The notes beneath the pieces were generated by a model. It did not search any database and was not told where the DNA came from. It saw nothing but the letters and a program-made list of their open reading frames with translations. From Clavibacter californiensis (lineage in GTDB: Bacteria; Actinomycetota; Actinomycetes; Actinomycetales; Microbacteriaceae), in assembly GCF_021952865.1 (NCBI RefSeq), contig NZ_CP040792.1, forward strand, positions 1,612,001 to 1,676,000: DNA of 64,000 nt, given 5' to 3'. The position numbers and the translations under genes were made by a program. Shown piece by piece: positions 19,945-27,563 of the stretch; the first letter of the stretch is position 1; the number at the start of each line of letters is the position of its first letter.

Positions 19945-21120
19945 CTAGGAGACGGACAGGCCGAGCCGTCGGCCCGCGAGGCCGCGGCCGCGCGAGGCCA
20001 GGTGGTCCGCCACGCGCAGGATCTCGACCGCGGCGGGATCCGTCGGCGCCGCCAGCACGAGCGGCGCCCCCGCGTCGCCGCCCTCGCGGAGCGCCATGCT
20101 GAGCGGAACGCTCGCGAGGAGCGGCACGGGCGCGTCCTGCCCCGCGGACAGCCGCCGCGCGACCTCCGCGCCGCCGCCCGCGCCGAAGAGCTCCAGCACG
20201 GAGCCGTCGGGCTGCGCGAACCCGGCCATGTTCTCCACGACCCCCGCCACGCGCTGGCCCGTCTGGCGGGCGACCAGTCCGCTGCGCTCGGCCACGTCCG
20301 CGGCGGCCGGCTGCGGGGTCGTGACCACGAGCACCTCCGCGTTCGGCAGCAGCTGGCCCACCGTGATCGCGACGTCGCCCGTGCCGGGCGGGAGGTCGAG
20401 CAGCAGCACGTCGAGGTCGCCGAAGAAGACGTCCGTGAGGAACTGCTGGATCGTGCGGTGCAGCATCGGCCCGCGCCAGGACACTGCGGTGCCCCCGGTG
20501 GCGTCGGGGTCGAGGAACATGCCGATCGAGATGACCTTCACGCCGTGCGCGACGGGCGGCAGGATCATGTCGCCGACGCGCGTGGGCTGGGCGGTGCGCC
20601 CGTCGGCATCGACGAGCCCGAGGATCCCCGGGATCGAGAAGCCGTGCACGTCGGCGTCGACGAGGCCGACCGCGAGGCCCTTGGCCGCGAGCGCGACCGC
20701 GAGGTTGGCGGTGAGCGTGGACTTGCCGACGCCGCCCTTGCCGCTCGTGACCGCGTAGACGCGCGTGAGGCTGTCCGGCCCGAACGGGATGCCGCGCTGG
20801 GCGGCGGGACCGCGGAGGCGTTCGGTGAGCGCGCGACGCCGCTCGGGGCTCATCACGCCCACCGTGAGCTCGAGCCGCGCCACCCCGGGCACGGCCTCGA
20901 CGGTCTCGCGCACGTCGCGCTCGATGGAGGTCGCGGCCGGGCAGCCGACGATCGTCAGCGCGATGTCCACGTGGGCCACGCTGTCGGCCTCGACGCGCAC
21001 GTCGGAGACCATGTCGAGCTCGGTGATGGGGCGGCGGATCTCGGGATCCACCACGCGGGCGAGCGCCCGCCGCACGGCGTCCGCCGTCAGCGCCCCGGAG
21101 CCGCCTGCCTCAGCGGGCAT
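19945..21120 (-). CDS. mrp: Mrp/NBP35 family Fe-S cluster carrier ATPase
   Basis: A 391-residue protein with an N-terminal MIP18/DUF59 domain (RALARVVDPEIRRPITELDM, with the family cysteine in VGCPAATS) and a C-terminal deviant Walker ATPase: VTSGKGGVGKSTLTANLA near residue 133, then LVDADVHGFSIPG and LLLDLPPGTGD. It would load Fe-S clusters on apoproteins. The CxxC pair found near the C-terminus of many Mrp proteins is absent here (ENMAGFAQPDGS), a feature I recall in other actinobacterial homologues. It is last of three overlapping minus-strand genes (MgtE/CBS, DUF1003, mrp). Confidence 0.92.
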   Translation of the reverse strand: MPAEAGGSGALTADAVRRALARVVDPEIRRPITELDMVSDVRVEADSVAHVDIALTIVGCPAATSIERDVRETVEAVPGVARLELTVGVMSPERRRALTERLRGPAAQRGIPFGPDSLTRVYAVTSGKGGVGKSTLTANLAVALAAKGLAVGLVDADVHGFSIPGILGLVDADGRTAQPTRVGDMILPPVAHGVKVISIGMFLDPDATGGTAVSWRGPMLHRTIQQFLTDVFFGDLDVLLLDLPPGTGDVAITVGQLLPNAEVLVVTTPQPAAADVAERSGLVARQTGQRVAGVVENMAGFAQPDGSVLELFGAGGGAEVARRLSAGQDAPVPLLASVPLSMALREGGDAGAPLVLAAPTDPAAVEILRVADHLASRGRGLAGRRLGLSVS

Positions 21121-21658
21121 GCGTCCTGCGGGTCGCGCCCTCGGCGTCGTCCGCCTCGGGGTCGTCGCGGCGGTCGAGCTCCTCGAGGAGCTGGCGAAGC
21201 TCGGCGCGGATGAAGTCCTTCGAGGCGACGTCCTTCATCTGCAGTCGCAGCGACACGACCTCGCGGGCGAGGTACTCGACGTCGGCCACGTTGCGCTCGG
21301 CGCGCTGGCGATCCTGCTCGATCTGCACGCGGTCGCGGTCGTCCTGGCGGTTCTGCGCCAGCAGGATGAGCGGCGCCGCGTACGAGGCCTGCAGCGACAG
21401 GATCAGCGTGAGCGCCGTGAAGCCGAGGGCCGCCGAGTCGAAGCGCGCGGACTCCGGCCCGTAGGTGTTGTAGCCGATCCACGCGACGCAGAAGAGCGTG
21501 AGGCCGACGAGGAACCACGGCGTGCCCATGCCGCGGGCGATCGACTCGGTGAAGCGGCCGAACCGGTCGCGGCTCGTGCGGTTGCGCATGGGGAGGACGG
21601 TCGTGCGGAGGCCCTTGGGCGCGTCCAGCCGGACGTCTCGGTTACTCTGCCGTGCCAC
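21110..21658 (-). CDS. DUF1003 membrane protein
   Basis: A 182-residue protein: a basic N-terminus, two membrane helices (GTPWFLVGLTLFCVAWIGYN and ALGFTALTLILSLQASYAAP), the DUF1003 signature LILLAQNRQDDRDR and a long charged coiled-coil C-terminus (RQRAERNVADVEYLAREVVS). The function is unknown. The GTG start has the strong site GGAGGA. It overlaps the upstream MgtE/CBS gene by 17 bp and the downstream mrp by 11 bp, so the three form one operon. DUF1003 next to MgtE/CBS suggests a shared role at the membrane. Confidence 0.88.
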   Translation of the reverse strand: MARQSNRDVRLDAPKGLRTTVLPMRNRTSRDRFGRFTESIARGMGTPWFLVGLTLFCVAWIGYNTYGPESARFDSAALGFTALTLILSLQASYAAPLILLAQNRQDDRDRVQIEQDRQRAERNVADVEYLAREVVSLRLQMKDVASKDFIRAELRQLLEELDRRDDPEADDAEGATRRTHAR

Positions 21659-22988
21659 GGGGGATCCTCCGTCCTCGTACGGGTCCTGCGGTGGGGATGG
21701 CGGCCGTGGCCGTGCCGTGGAAGCGGGCCGTGGCGCGCTTGCGCGTCTCGCGTTCCGCGTCGGCGCTGCGCCAGTCGTCCGGCAGGAGGTGGTCGAGCAC
21801 GTCGTCGATGGTGACGACGCCGACCAGCCGGTGGTTCTCGTCCACCACGGGCACCGACACCAGGTTGTAGCTCGCCATGATGCGCGACACCTCGGCCGCG
21901 CTCGTGTCCGCGCGCACGGGTTCCAGACCCTGGTCGAGCAGCGTGCCGAGGCGCTCGTGCGGCGGGTAGCGCAGCATCCGCTGGAAGTGCACCATGCCGA
22001 GGAAGCGTCCCGTGGGCGGCTCGTACGGCGGCAGCGTGACGCAGACGGCGGCGCCCAGCGTGGGCGCGAGCTCGTGGCGGCGGATGAGCGCGAGGCCCTC
22101 CGCGACGGTGGCGTCTCCCGAGACGATGACGGGATCCGTCGTCATGAGGCCGCCCGCGGTGTCCGGCGCGTAGCTGAGGAGCATGCGGACGTCGTCCGCC
22201 TCCTCCGGCTGCATGAGCTCGAGGAGGGTCTCGCCGCGCTCGTCCGACAGCTGCGCGATGAGGTCGGCCGCGTCGTCGGGCTGCATCTGGTCGAGCACGT
22301 CGGCCGCGCGGTCGTCGTCGAGCGTTGCCATGATCTCGACCTGCTCGGCCTCGGGCATCTCCTCGAGCACGTCGGCGAGCCGGGCGTCCGTCAGCTCCTC
22401 CGCGACCTCGAGGCGGCGCGCCTGCGGCAGGTCGAGGAGGGTGTTGGCGAGGTCGGCGGGCAGCAGGTCGGAGTAGGCGGCGAGGAACTGGGAGGCGGAC
22501 TGGGCGACCCCGTCGTCCTGGAGCTCGGCGACCTCCTCCCACGTGGCGAACATGGTCGCGCCCTTGGCGAAGGGGGACGGGCTCGTGCGCGGGCGGCGGC
22601 AGAAGAGCTGCGAGACCTCCCACTCGGCCTGGCCGGACTCCTCGATGGCGACGTCCTCGATGACGGCGTTCCCGGATCCGTCGCGCATGCTCACACGACG
22701 GCCGAGGATCTCGGCGATGACGCGCACCTCGCCCCCGCGCTGCTCGAAGCGGCGCAGGTTGATGAGGCCGGTGGTGATGATCTGCCCGGAGCCGATGCTC
22801 GTGACGCGGCCGATGGAGAGGAAGACGCGGCGCTTGCCGGGGATCTCGACGATGAGGCCCACGACGCGCGGCGGATCGTCCTTGCGGTAGACGACGAGCA
22901 CGTCGCGGACGCGCCCGACGCGGTCTCCCGCTGGATCGAACACGCTGCACCCGGCGAGCCGGGCGACGAAGACTCGGGAGGCGCTCAC
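21642..22988 (-). CDS. PRC-barrel / MgtE-N / CBS domain protein lacking a transporter domain
   Basis: A 448-residue soluble protein. In order: a PRC-barrel-like N-terminus with a beta-rich repeat (residues 1-130), an MgtE N-terminal superhelix (about 150-280: LPADLANTLLDLPQARRLEV, EMPEAEQVEIMATLDDDRA), and a CBS pair (about 285-415: TTDPVIVSGDATVAEGL, MASYNLVSVPVVDENHRLVG). The five-helix Mg2+ channel of MgtE is absent, so this looks like a regulatory sensor related to MgtE, as in Mycobacterium Rv1232c (from memory). The leaderless GTG start lies 6 nt after TAGATT. Confidence 0.88.
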   Translation of the reverse strand: MSASRVFVARLAGCSVFDPAGDRVGRVRDVLVVYRKDDPPRVVGLIVEIPGKRRVFLSIGRVTSIGSGQIITTGLINLRRFEQRGGEVRVIAEILGRRVSMRDGSGNAVIEDVAIEESGQAEWEVSQLFCRRPRTSPSPFAKGATMFATWEEVAELQDDGVAQSASQFLAAYSDLLPADLANTLLDLPQARRLEVAEELTDARLADVLEEMPEAEQVEIMATLDDDRAADVLDQMQPDDAADLIAQLSDERGETLLELMQPEEADDVRMLLSYAPDTAGGLMTTDPVIVSGDATVAEGLALIRRHELAPTLGAAVCVTLPPYEPPTGRFLGMVHFQRMLRYPPHERLGTLLDQGLEPVRADTSAAEVSRIMASYNLVSVPVVDENHRLVGVVTIDDVLDHLLPDDWRSADAERETRKRATARFHGTATAAIPTAGPVRGRRIPRGTAE

Positions 22989-22994
22989 AGAGTC

Positions 22995-23000
22995 AATCTA
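22995..23000 (-). promoter_or_regulatory. -10 hexamer TAGATT for the leaderless MgtE/CBS operon
   Basis: TAGATT on the minus strand, 6 nt before GTG 22988. It drives the MgtE/CBS - DUF1003 - mrp operon. Confidence 0.55.
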
Positions 23001-23047
23001 GTCGCTCGCCCAGCGCCCGCCCGGCACCGGCGTGGAAGACTGGCCAG

Positions 23048-23716
23048 GTGACCAACCCGCTCCTCGGACGCCCGTCCCGTGCCCGCATGCCGAAGCTGCC
23101 GAAGGGGGAGCCCGTCGCCACCTACGAGACGTACGACGAGGCCCAGAAGGCCGTCGTCACGCTCGCCGAGGCGGACTTCCCGGTGACGCAGGTGAGCATC
23201 GTCGGCAACGAGCTGACGAGCGTCGAGCGGGTCACGGGGAAGCTCACCTCCGCCCGGGCCGCGGTCGCGGGAGCCGCGAGCGGCGCGTGGCTCGGCCTCT
23301 TCCTCGGCCTCGTCACGTTCCTGTTCTCGCCCGTGCCGAACATCTCCTTCGTCGTCGGAGCGGTCATCATCGGCGTCGGCTTCGGCGCCATCTACGGGAT
23401 CGTCAGCTACAGCATCACGCGCCGCCGCCGCGACTTCACCTCGGTGATGCAGGTGACGGCCACGAGCTACTCCGTGGTCGTCGAGCCCGACTCGATGCAC
23501 CGGGCGCGCAACGTGCTGGGCATCGGGGGAGCGAGCACCTCCGTCTACGGGGAGCCCGTGGTCACCGCGCCGCCGGCCGTGCCGCCCGTCTCGCGTCCCG
23601 TCGGCCCGTACGGCGAGCGCGTGCCCGAGCCGGGCGCGTCCGATGCCCCCGAGCCGACCGCGCCGCCCACGTCGACCGACCGTCCCGTGGGGGAGCAGGG
23701 CGCGCAGGGCGCCTGA
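23048..23716 (+). CDS. General stress protein 17M-like membrane protein
   Basis: A 222-residue protein. Its N-terminal domain, with EPVATYETYDEAQKAVVTLA and FPVTQVSIVGNEL, resembles the YflT/general stress protein 17M fold. Two membrane helices follow (AAVAGAASGAWLGLFLGLVT; VVGAVIIGVGFGAIYGIVSY), then a basic stretch, a short beta segment and a Pro-rich tail of about 50 residues. The function is unknown. The GTG start has no Shine-Dalgarno; AAGACT 6 nt upstream gives a partial leaderless pattern. It is divergent from the MgtE/CBS operon. Confidence 0.72.
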   Translation: MTNPLLGRPSRARMPKLPKGEPVATYETYDEAQKAVVTLAEADFPVTQVSIVGNELTSVERVTGKLTSARAAVAGAASGAWLGLFLGLVTFLFSPVPNISFVVGAVIIGVGFGAIYGIVSYSITRRRRDFTSVMQVTATSYSVVVEPDSMHRARNVLGIGGASTSVYGEPVVTAPPAVPPVSRPVGPYGERVPEPGASDAPEPTAPPTSTDRPVGEQGAQGA

Positions 23717-23744
23717 TCCCCGCGCGCCCCGCCCACCGTGGCGG

Positions 23745-25373
23745 CTAGGCGCGTCCCGCCATCCACGCCTCGACCTCGTCGGCCGTGCGCGGGATCCCCG
23801 CGGACAGGTTCTCGGCGCCGTCGCGCGTCACGAGGATGTCGTCCTCGATGCGCACGCCGATGCCCCGGAAGCGCTCGGGCACCGTGAGGTCGTCGGGCTG
23901 GAAGTAGAGGCCCGGCTCGATCGTGAAGACCATGCCGGCCTCCACGATCCCGTCGATGTACATGTCGCGACGGGCCTGCGCGCAGTCGTGCACGTCGAGG
24001 CCGAGGTGGTGGCTCGTGCCGTGGACCATGTAGCGGCGGTGGTGCTGGTTGTCGGCCTCGAGCGCCTCCTCCGCGGTGACCGGGAGCATGCCCCAGTCGG
24101 CGACCTTGCGGGCGATGACCTGCATGGCGGCGGCGTGCACCTCTCGGAAGCGGATGCCGGGCCGTACGATCGCGAGCGCGGCGTCGGCCGCCTCGCGCAC
24201 GGCCTCGTAGACCTCGCGCTGCACGTCGGTGAAGGTGCCGGAGACGGGGAGCGTGCGGGTGATGTCAGCCGTGTAGTAGCTGTCGAGCTCGACGCCGGCG
24301 TCGATGAGGATCAGGTCGCCGGGCAGCACGCGGCCGTCGTTGCGGGTCCAGTGCAGGATGCAGGCGTGCGGGCCGGACGCCGCGATGGTGTCGTAGCCGA
24401 CCGCGTTCCCGTCGGCCCGGGCACGCGCGTTGAAGACGCCCTCGACGACGCGCTCGCCGCGCGCGTGCGCGACGACGGCGGGCATGTCCGCGATCACGTC
24501 GGAGAAGCCGCGGCCGGTGGTGTCGACCGCCTCGCGCATCTGGCGGATCTCGTACTCGTCCTTGACGAGGCGGAGCTCGGAGGCGGCGCGCGCGAGGAGC
24601 GCGTCGCCGTCGGCGGGATCGGCCGGATCGGCCGGTTCGGCGTCGGAGGCGGCGGGCGCGGCCGCGCGGGCCTCGTCCACGCGCGCGGCGAGGGCCGGGT
24701 CGGCCTCGCGGATCACGCGCACGGGACCCGCGGCCGCGATGGCGGCGTCGACGTCGGCGAGGGGCGCGGTGGCGATCCCGAGGTCGGCCGCGACCTGGCG
24801 GAGCGAGGGGCGCGGGCCGATCCAGAACTCGCCGATCTCGGCGTTGGCGTAGAACTCGTCGCTGTCGCGGCCGGCCCGCTCGCGGAAGTAGAGGGTGGCG
24901 TCGTGCGCTGATCCGTCGGCCGCGGATCCCTCGGCCACCGGCTCGAGGACCAGGACGGCGCCGGGCTCGCTGTCGGCGCCCCAGCCGGTGAGGTGCGCGA
25001 AGGCCGAGTGCGCGCGGAACGGGTGGTCGGTGTCGTTGCTGCGCTGCTTGAGGCGGCCGGCGGGGATCACGAGGCGCGTGCCGACGTGGAGCGCGGAGAG
25101 GCGGCGGCGGCGGTCAGCGGCATGGGGCGCCTGCTCGCGCGCCGACGGGTCGACCTCCTCGCGGTCGGCCCAGTTCGTGGACACGAAGTCGCTGAAGGCG
25201 GTGCTCGCGGGCGTGGTGCTGCGGTTGCTGGTGGCGCGGGGGACGGGGGCGTCGCCGGATCCGGGTGCGGACGTCACGGGGGCCGCGGTCTCGGTCGTCG
25301 CCAGGGGCGCGGCCGGATCGGCGGCGATCTCGGCGGGGGAGGTCTCGGACGCGGTGTCGGTGTTCTCGGCCAT
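23745..25373 (-). CDS. pepP: Xaa-Pro aminopeptidase (M24B, PepP type)
   Basis: A 542-residue metallopeptidase that removes N-terminal residues before proline. The C-terminal pita-bread domain shows the metal ligands: LILIDAGVELDSYYTADITR, HGTSHHLGLDVHD, FTIEPGLYF and GVRIEDDILV. The N-terminal creatinase-like domain starts at about residue 85, preceded by a Thr/Ala/Pro-rich tail of some 60 residues that is unusual for PepP. An internal Asp/Ala/Pro linker (PADPADPADG) lies near residue 290. ATG 25373 is 6 nt after GATGAT. The cytoplasmic location is inferred from the lack of a signal peptide. Confidence 0.92.
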   Translation of the reverse strand: MAENTDTASETSPAEIAADPAAPLATTETAAPVTSAPGSGDAPVPRATSNRSTTPASTAFSDFVSTNWADREEVDPSAREQAPHAADRRRRLSALHVGTRLVIPAGRLKQRSNDTDHPFRAHSAFAHLTGWGADSEPGAVLVLEPVAEGSAADGSAHDATLYFRERAGRDSDEFYANAEIGEFWIGPRPSLRQVAADLGIATAPLADVDAAIAAAGPVRVIREADPALAARVDEARAAAPAASDAEPADPADPADGDALLARAASELRLVKDEYEIRQMREAVDTTGRGFSDVIADMPAVVAHARGERVVEGVFNARARADGNAVGYDTIAASGPHACILHWTRNDGRVLPGDLILIDAGVELDSYYTADITRTLPVSGTFTDVQREVYEAVREAADAALAIVRPGIRFREVHAAAMQVIARKVADWGMLPVTAEEALEADNQHHRRYMVHGTSHHLGLDVHDCAQARRDMYIDGIVEAGMVFTIEPGLYFQPDDLTVPERFRGIGVRIEDDILVTRDGAENLSAGIPRTADEVEAWMAGRA

Positions 25374-25431
25374 CCATCGATCATCCCACCTGCGGGCGGC
25401 ACCGAGGCGGGGCGGCGGCGGCGGGCGGCGC

Positions 25432-25459
25432 TCAGCGCAGCGGCGTGAGCTGCGCGATG
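25432..25459. repeat. Duplicated 3' end of the adjacent phosphatase-fold gene
   Basis: This 28-bp block matches 25480-25507 (the last codons and stop of the next minus-strand gene) with one mismatch, 48 bp apart. It has no coding role in the spacer. It looks like a small duplication or recombination scar. Confidence 0.75.
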
Positions 25460-25479
25460 CCCTCGTGCTCCGTGCGGTG

Positions 25480-26505
25480 TCAGCGCAGCGGTGTGAGCTG
25501 CGCGATGACCGGGCGGTGGTCGCTGCCGGCGCCGTCGCGGTCCTCGACGACGCGGAAGCCCGTGACCGCCCACCCGGGCGTGGCCATGATGTGGTCGATG
25601 GGCGTGCCGAGGAGGGCGGGGAGCCCCGTGGGCCAGGTGCCGACCGCGCCGTTGCCCGAGGCGCGTCCGGCGTCCACGCACTTCCCGAGGTCGGTGACCT
25701 GGTCGCGCTCTGTGGGCGCGCCGCCGTACCTGCTCATGTGGTCGAGCGTCGCGTTGAAGTCGCCCGCGATGATCACGTTGCCCTCGTCGCAGCGCTTCCC
25801 GAGCCACGCGAGGTCGGCGCGCCAGTTGTCCATCTGCTCGGGGATGGGGGAGACGGGGTGCACGGCCATGATGACGGGGCCGTTCCCGTCGACCGGCTCC
25901 ATGATGACCGTGGGCAGCACGCTCGTGGTGCCGCGCGACTCGTCCATGCGGTAGTCGCCGTAGGCCGCGCTGATGAGGATGGTGGTGGAGCGGGCCGCGG
26001 CGACGTCGTCGAACGCGGCGGTGCTCACCCACATGGGCCGTCCCGCGTCGCGCATGAGCACCGCGATCTCCGCGCCGGTCTCCTCGCGCGTCTCCGGCAG
26101 CGTGATGACGTCGGCGCCGGACTCGATGGCCAGGTCGGCGACCGCGCGCGCGCCCGTCGCGCCGCCGAGCGTGTTCCAGGTCAGCACGGTGACGTCGTCG
26201 TCCTGCGCCTCCTGGAACGCCGTGTCGCCGAGCCCGCGGGTGGCGAGCACGGCCGAGTTGGCGCCGATGAACAGCACGAGCAGCACGGCGATGCTGCCGA
26301 GGAGACGACGGCCGGGGCGGATCGCGAGGCAGAGGACGAGGGTCAGCACCAGCACGGCGGCCGCCGCGGCGACGAGGCCGCCGCGGATGGCCACGGCGTG
26401 GGCGACGAGGTACGTCTGCTCCAGCCCGAGGAGCTGCGGCCAGGTGACGACGAGGAGCCCTGCAGCCGTGATGAGGATGACTGCTGCTCCGACGATCCGA
26501 CCCAT
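25480..26505 (-). CDS. Membrane-anchored endonuclease/exonuclease/phosphatase-family protein
   Basis: A 341-residue protein. Three N-terminal membrane helices are followed by an extracytoplasmic EEP domain: VLTWNTLGG, the glutamate in ITLPETREE, the catalytic-type MAVHPVSPIPEQ, VIIAGDFNATLDHM, IDHIMATPGW and the terminal GSDHRPVIAQL. These are the metal and catalytic residues of the DNase I/phosphodiesterase fold; the substrate may be DNA or a phospho-compound outside the cell. ATG 26505 was chosen because TAGTGT ends 10 nt upstream; ATG 26514, three codons longer, is possible. It is divergent from the PHP gene. Confidence 0.82.
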   Translation of the reverse strand: MGRIVGAAVILITAAGLLVVTWPQLLGLEQTYLVAHAVAIRGGLVAAAAAVLVLTLVLCLAIRPGRRLLGSIAVLLVLFIGANSAVLATRGLGDTAFQEAQDDDVTVLTWNTLGGATGARAVADLAIESGADVITLPETREETGAEIAVLMRDAGRPMWVSTAAFDDVAAARSTTILISAAYGDYRMDESRGTTSVLPTVIMEPVDGNGPVIMAVHPVSPIPEQMDNWRADLAWLGKRCDEGNVIIAGDFNATLDHMSRYGGAPTERDQVTDLGKCVDAGRASGNGAVGTWPTGLPALLGTPIDHIMATPGWAVTGFRVVEDRDGAGSDHRPVIAQLTPLR

Positions 26506-26515
26506 GACCTGCATC

Positions 26516-26521
26516 ACACTA
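26516..26521 (-). promoter_or_regulatory. -10 hexamer TAGTGT upstream of the EEP-fold gene
   Basis: TAGTGT on the minus strand, 10 nt before ATG 26505. Transcription would begin about 3-4 nt before that ATG and downstream of ATG 26514, favouring the shorter start. Confidence 0.4.
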
Positions 26522-26585
26522 TGGCGGCTCTCTGGGAGAGCGCCGCCGCGGGCTCCGGCCGGCCGGGCGGCATCGGGCCGCCGCG

Positions 26586-26591
26586 TAGGAT
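26586..26591 (+). promoter_or_regulatory. -10 hexamer TAGGAT for the leaderless PHP gene
   Basis: TAGGAT, 6 nt before ATG 26598; no Shine-Dalgarno in between. Confidence 0.6.
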
Positions 26592-26597
26592 GGCGGG

Positions 26598-27473
26598 ATG
26601 CCGGAGGAGCAGCCAGGTCCCATCGACCTGCACACGCACAGCTCCGTGTCCGACGGCACCGAGACGCCCGTCGAGCTCGTCGCGCAGGCGGCCGCGCAGG
26701 GCCTGTCGGCCGTGGCACTCACCGACCACGACTCCACCGCCGGCTGGGACGACGCCTCAGCGGCCGCCCTCGCGCACGGCATCACGCTCGTCCCCGGCAT
26801 GGAGATGAGCACGCAGCTCGAGTACGCGAGCGTGCACGTCCTGGCCTACCTCTTCGACCCCGAGGACGCGGACCTCGCGGCCATGACCGCCCGCGTCCGC
26901 TCCGAGCGCATGACGCGCGCCGAGGCCATGGTGGGCCGGATCTCGCGCGACTACGCGCTGACCTGGGCGGACGTGCTGGCGCAGACCACGCCGGGCAGCA
27001 CGATCGGCCGGCCCCACATCGCCGACGCGCTCGTCGCCCGCGGGCACGTGCCGAGCCGCACGGCCGCGTTCGAGAGCATCCTGCACTGGCAGGGCGGCTA
27101 CTACCGGCCGCACTACGCGCCGGATCCGATCCTCGGCGTCGAGCTGATCACGGCGGCGGGCGGACTGGCCGTCCTCGCGCACCCGGGCGCCCGCGGGCCG
27201 GAGCGCGTGCTGTCGGACTCCCGCATGACCGCGCTCGTCGCAGCGGGCCTGTTCGGACTCGAGGTGCGCCACCGGGACAACCCGCCCGCGGCGCGCGTGC
27301 GGCTCACGGAGCTGGCGGAGCGGTTCGGGCTCGAGGTCACGGGATCCAGCGACTACCACGGCGCGGGCAAGCCGAACCGGCTCGCGGAGAACACCACCGA
27401 GCCCGCCGTGCTCGCCCGCATCGTCGAGCGCGCGACGGGCTGGGCGCCCGTCGTGCCCGTGCCGGCGGCCTGA
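26598..27473 (+). CDS. PHP domain phosphoesterase (RNase AM/TrpH-like)
   Basis: A 291-residue single-domain PHP phosphoesterase. The metal ligands are DLHTHSSVSDG at residues 9-19, LTDHDS near 41, a glutamate in VPGMEMSTQ, VLAHPGARGP and GSSDYHGAGKPN. Family relatives such as E. coli YciV hydrolyse 3',5'-nucleoside bisphosphate and trim 23S rRNA or oligonucleotides 5'-3'. It is a leaderless gene. A 22-bp perfect hairpin lies 27 bp after the stop. Confidence 0.87.
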   Translation: MPEEQPGPIDLHTHSSVSDGTETPVELVAQAAAQGLSAVALTDHDSTAGWDDASAAALAHGITLVPGMEMSTQLEYASVHVLAYLFDPEDADLAAMTARVRSERMTRAEAMVGRISRDYALTWADVLAQTTPGSTIGRPHIADALVARGHVPSRTAAFESILHWQGGYYRPHYAPDPILGVELITAAGGLAVLAHPGARGPERVLSDSRMTALVAAGLFGLEVRHRDNPPAARVRLTELAERFGLEVTGSSDYHGAGKPNRLAENTTEPAVLARIVERATGWAPVVPVPAA

Positions 27474-27499
27474 CGCGCGACCGGCGGCTGACGGGCCGG

Positions 27500-27546
27500 G
27501 CACGAAGGAGGGGCCGCATCCGGTGGATGCGGCCCCTCCTTCGTGC
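27500..27546. terminator. Perfect 22-bp hairpin, bidirectional terminator
   Basis: Arms 27500-27521 and 27525-27546 pair perfectly around a 3-nt loop. It lies between the convergent PHP and DEAD-helicase genes (the latter ends at 27564) and serves both. No U-tract. Confidence 0.87.
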
Positions 27547-27563
27547 GATCCGTGCGCGCGGCG

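Noticed and set aside
19945-21120. Mrp as a nitrogenase-like or ParA partition protein
   Set aside because: The DUF59 domain at the N-terminus and the deviant Walker signature fit the Mrp/ApbC carrier group.
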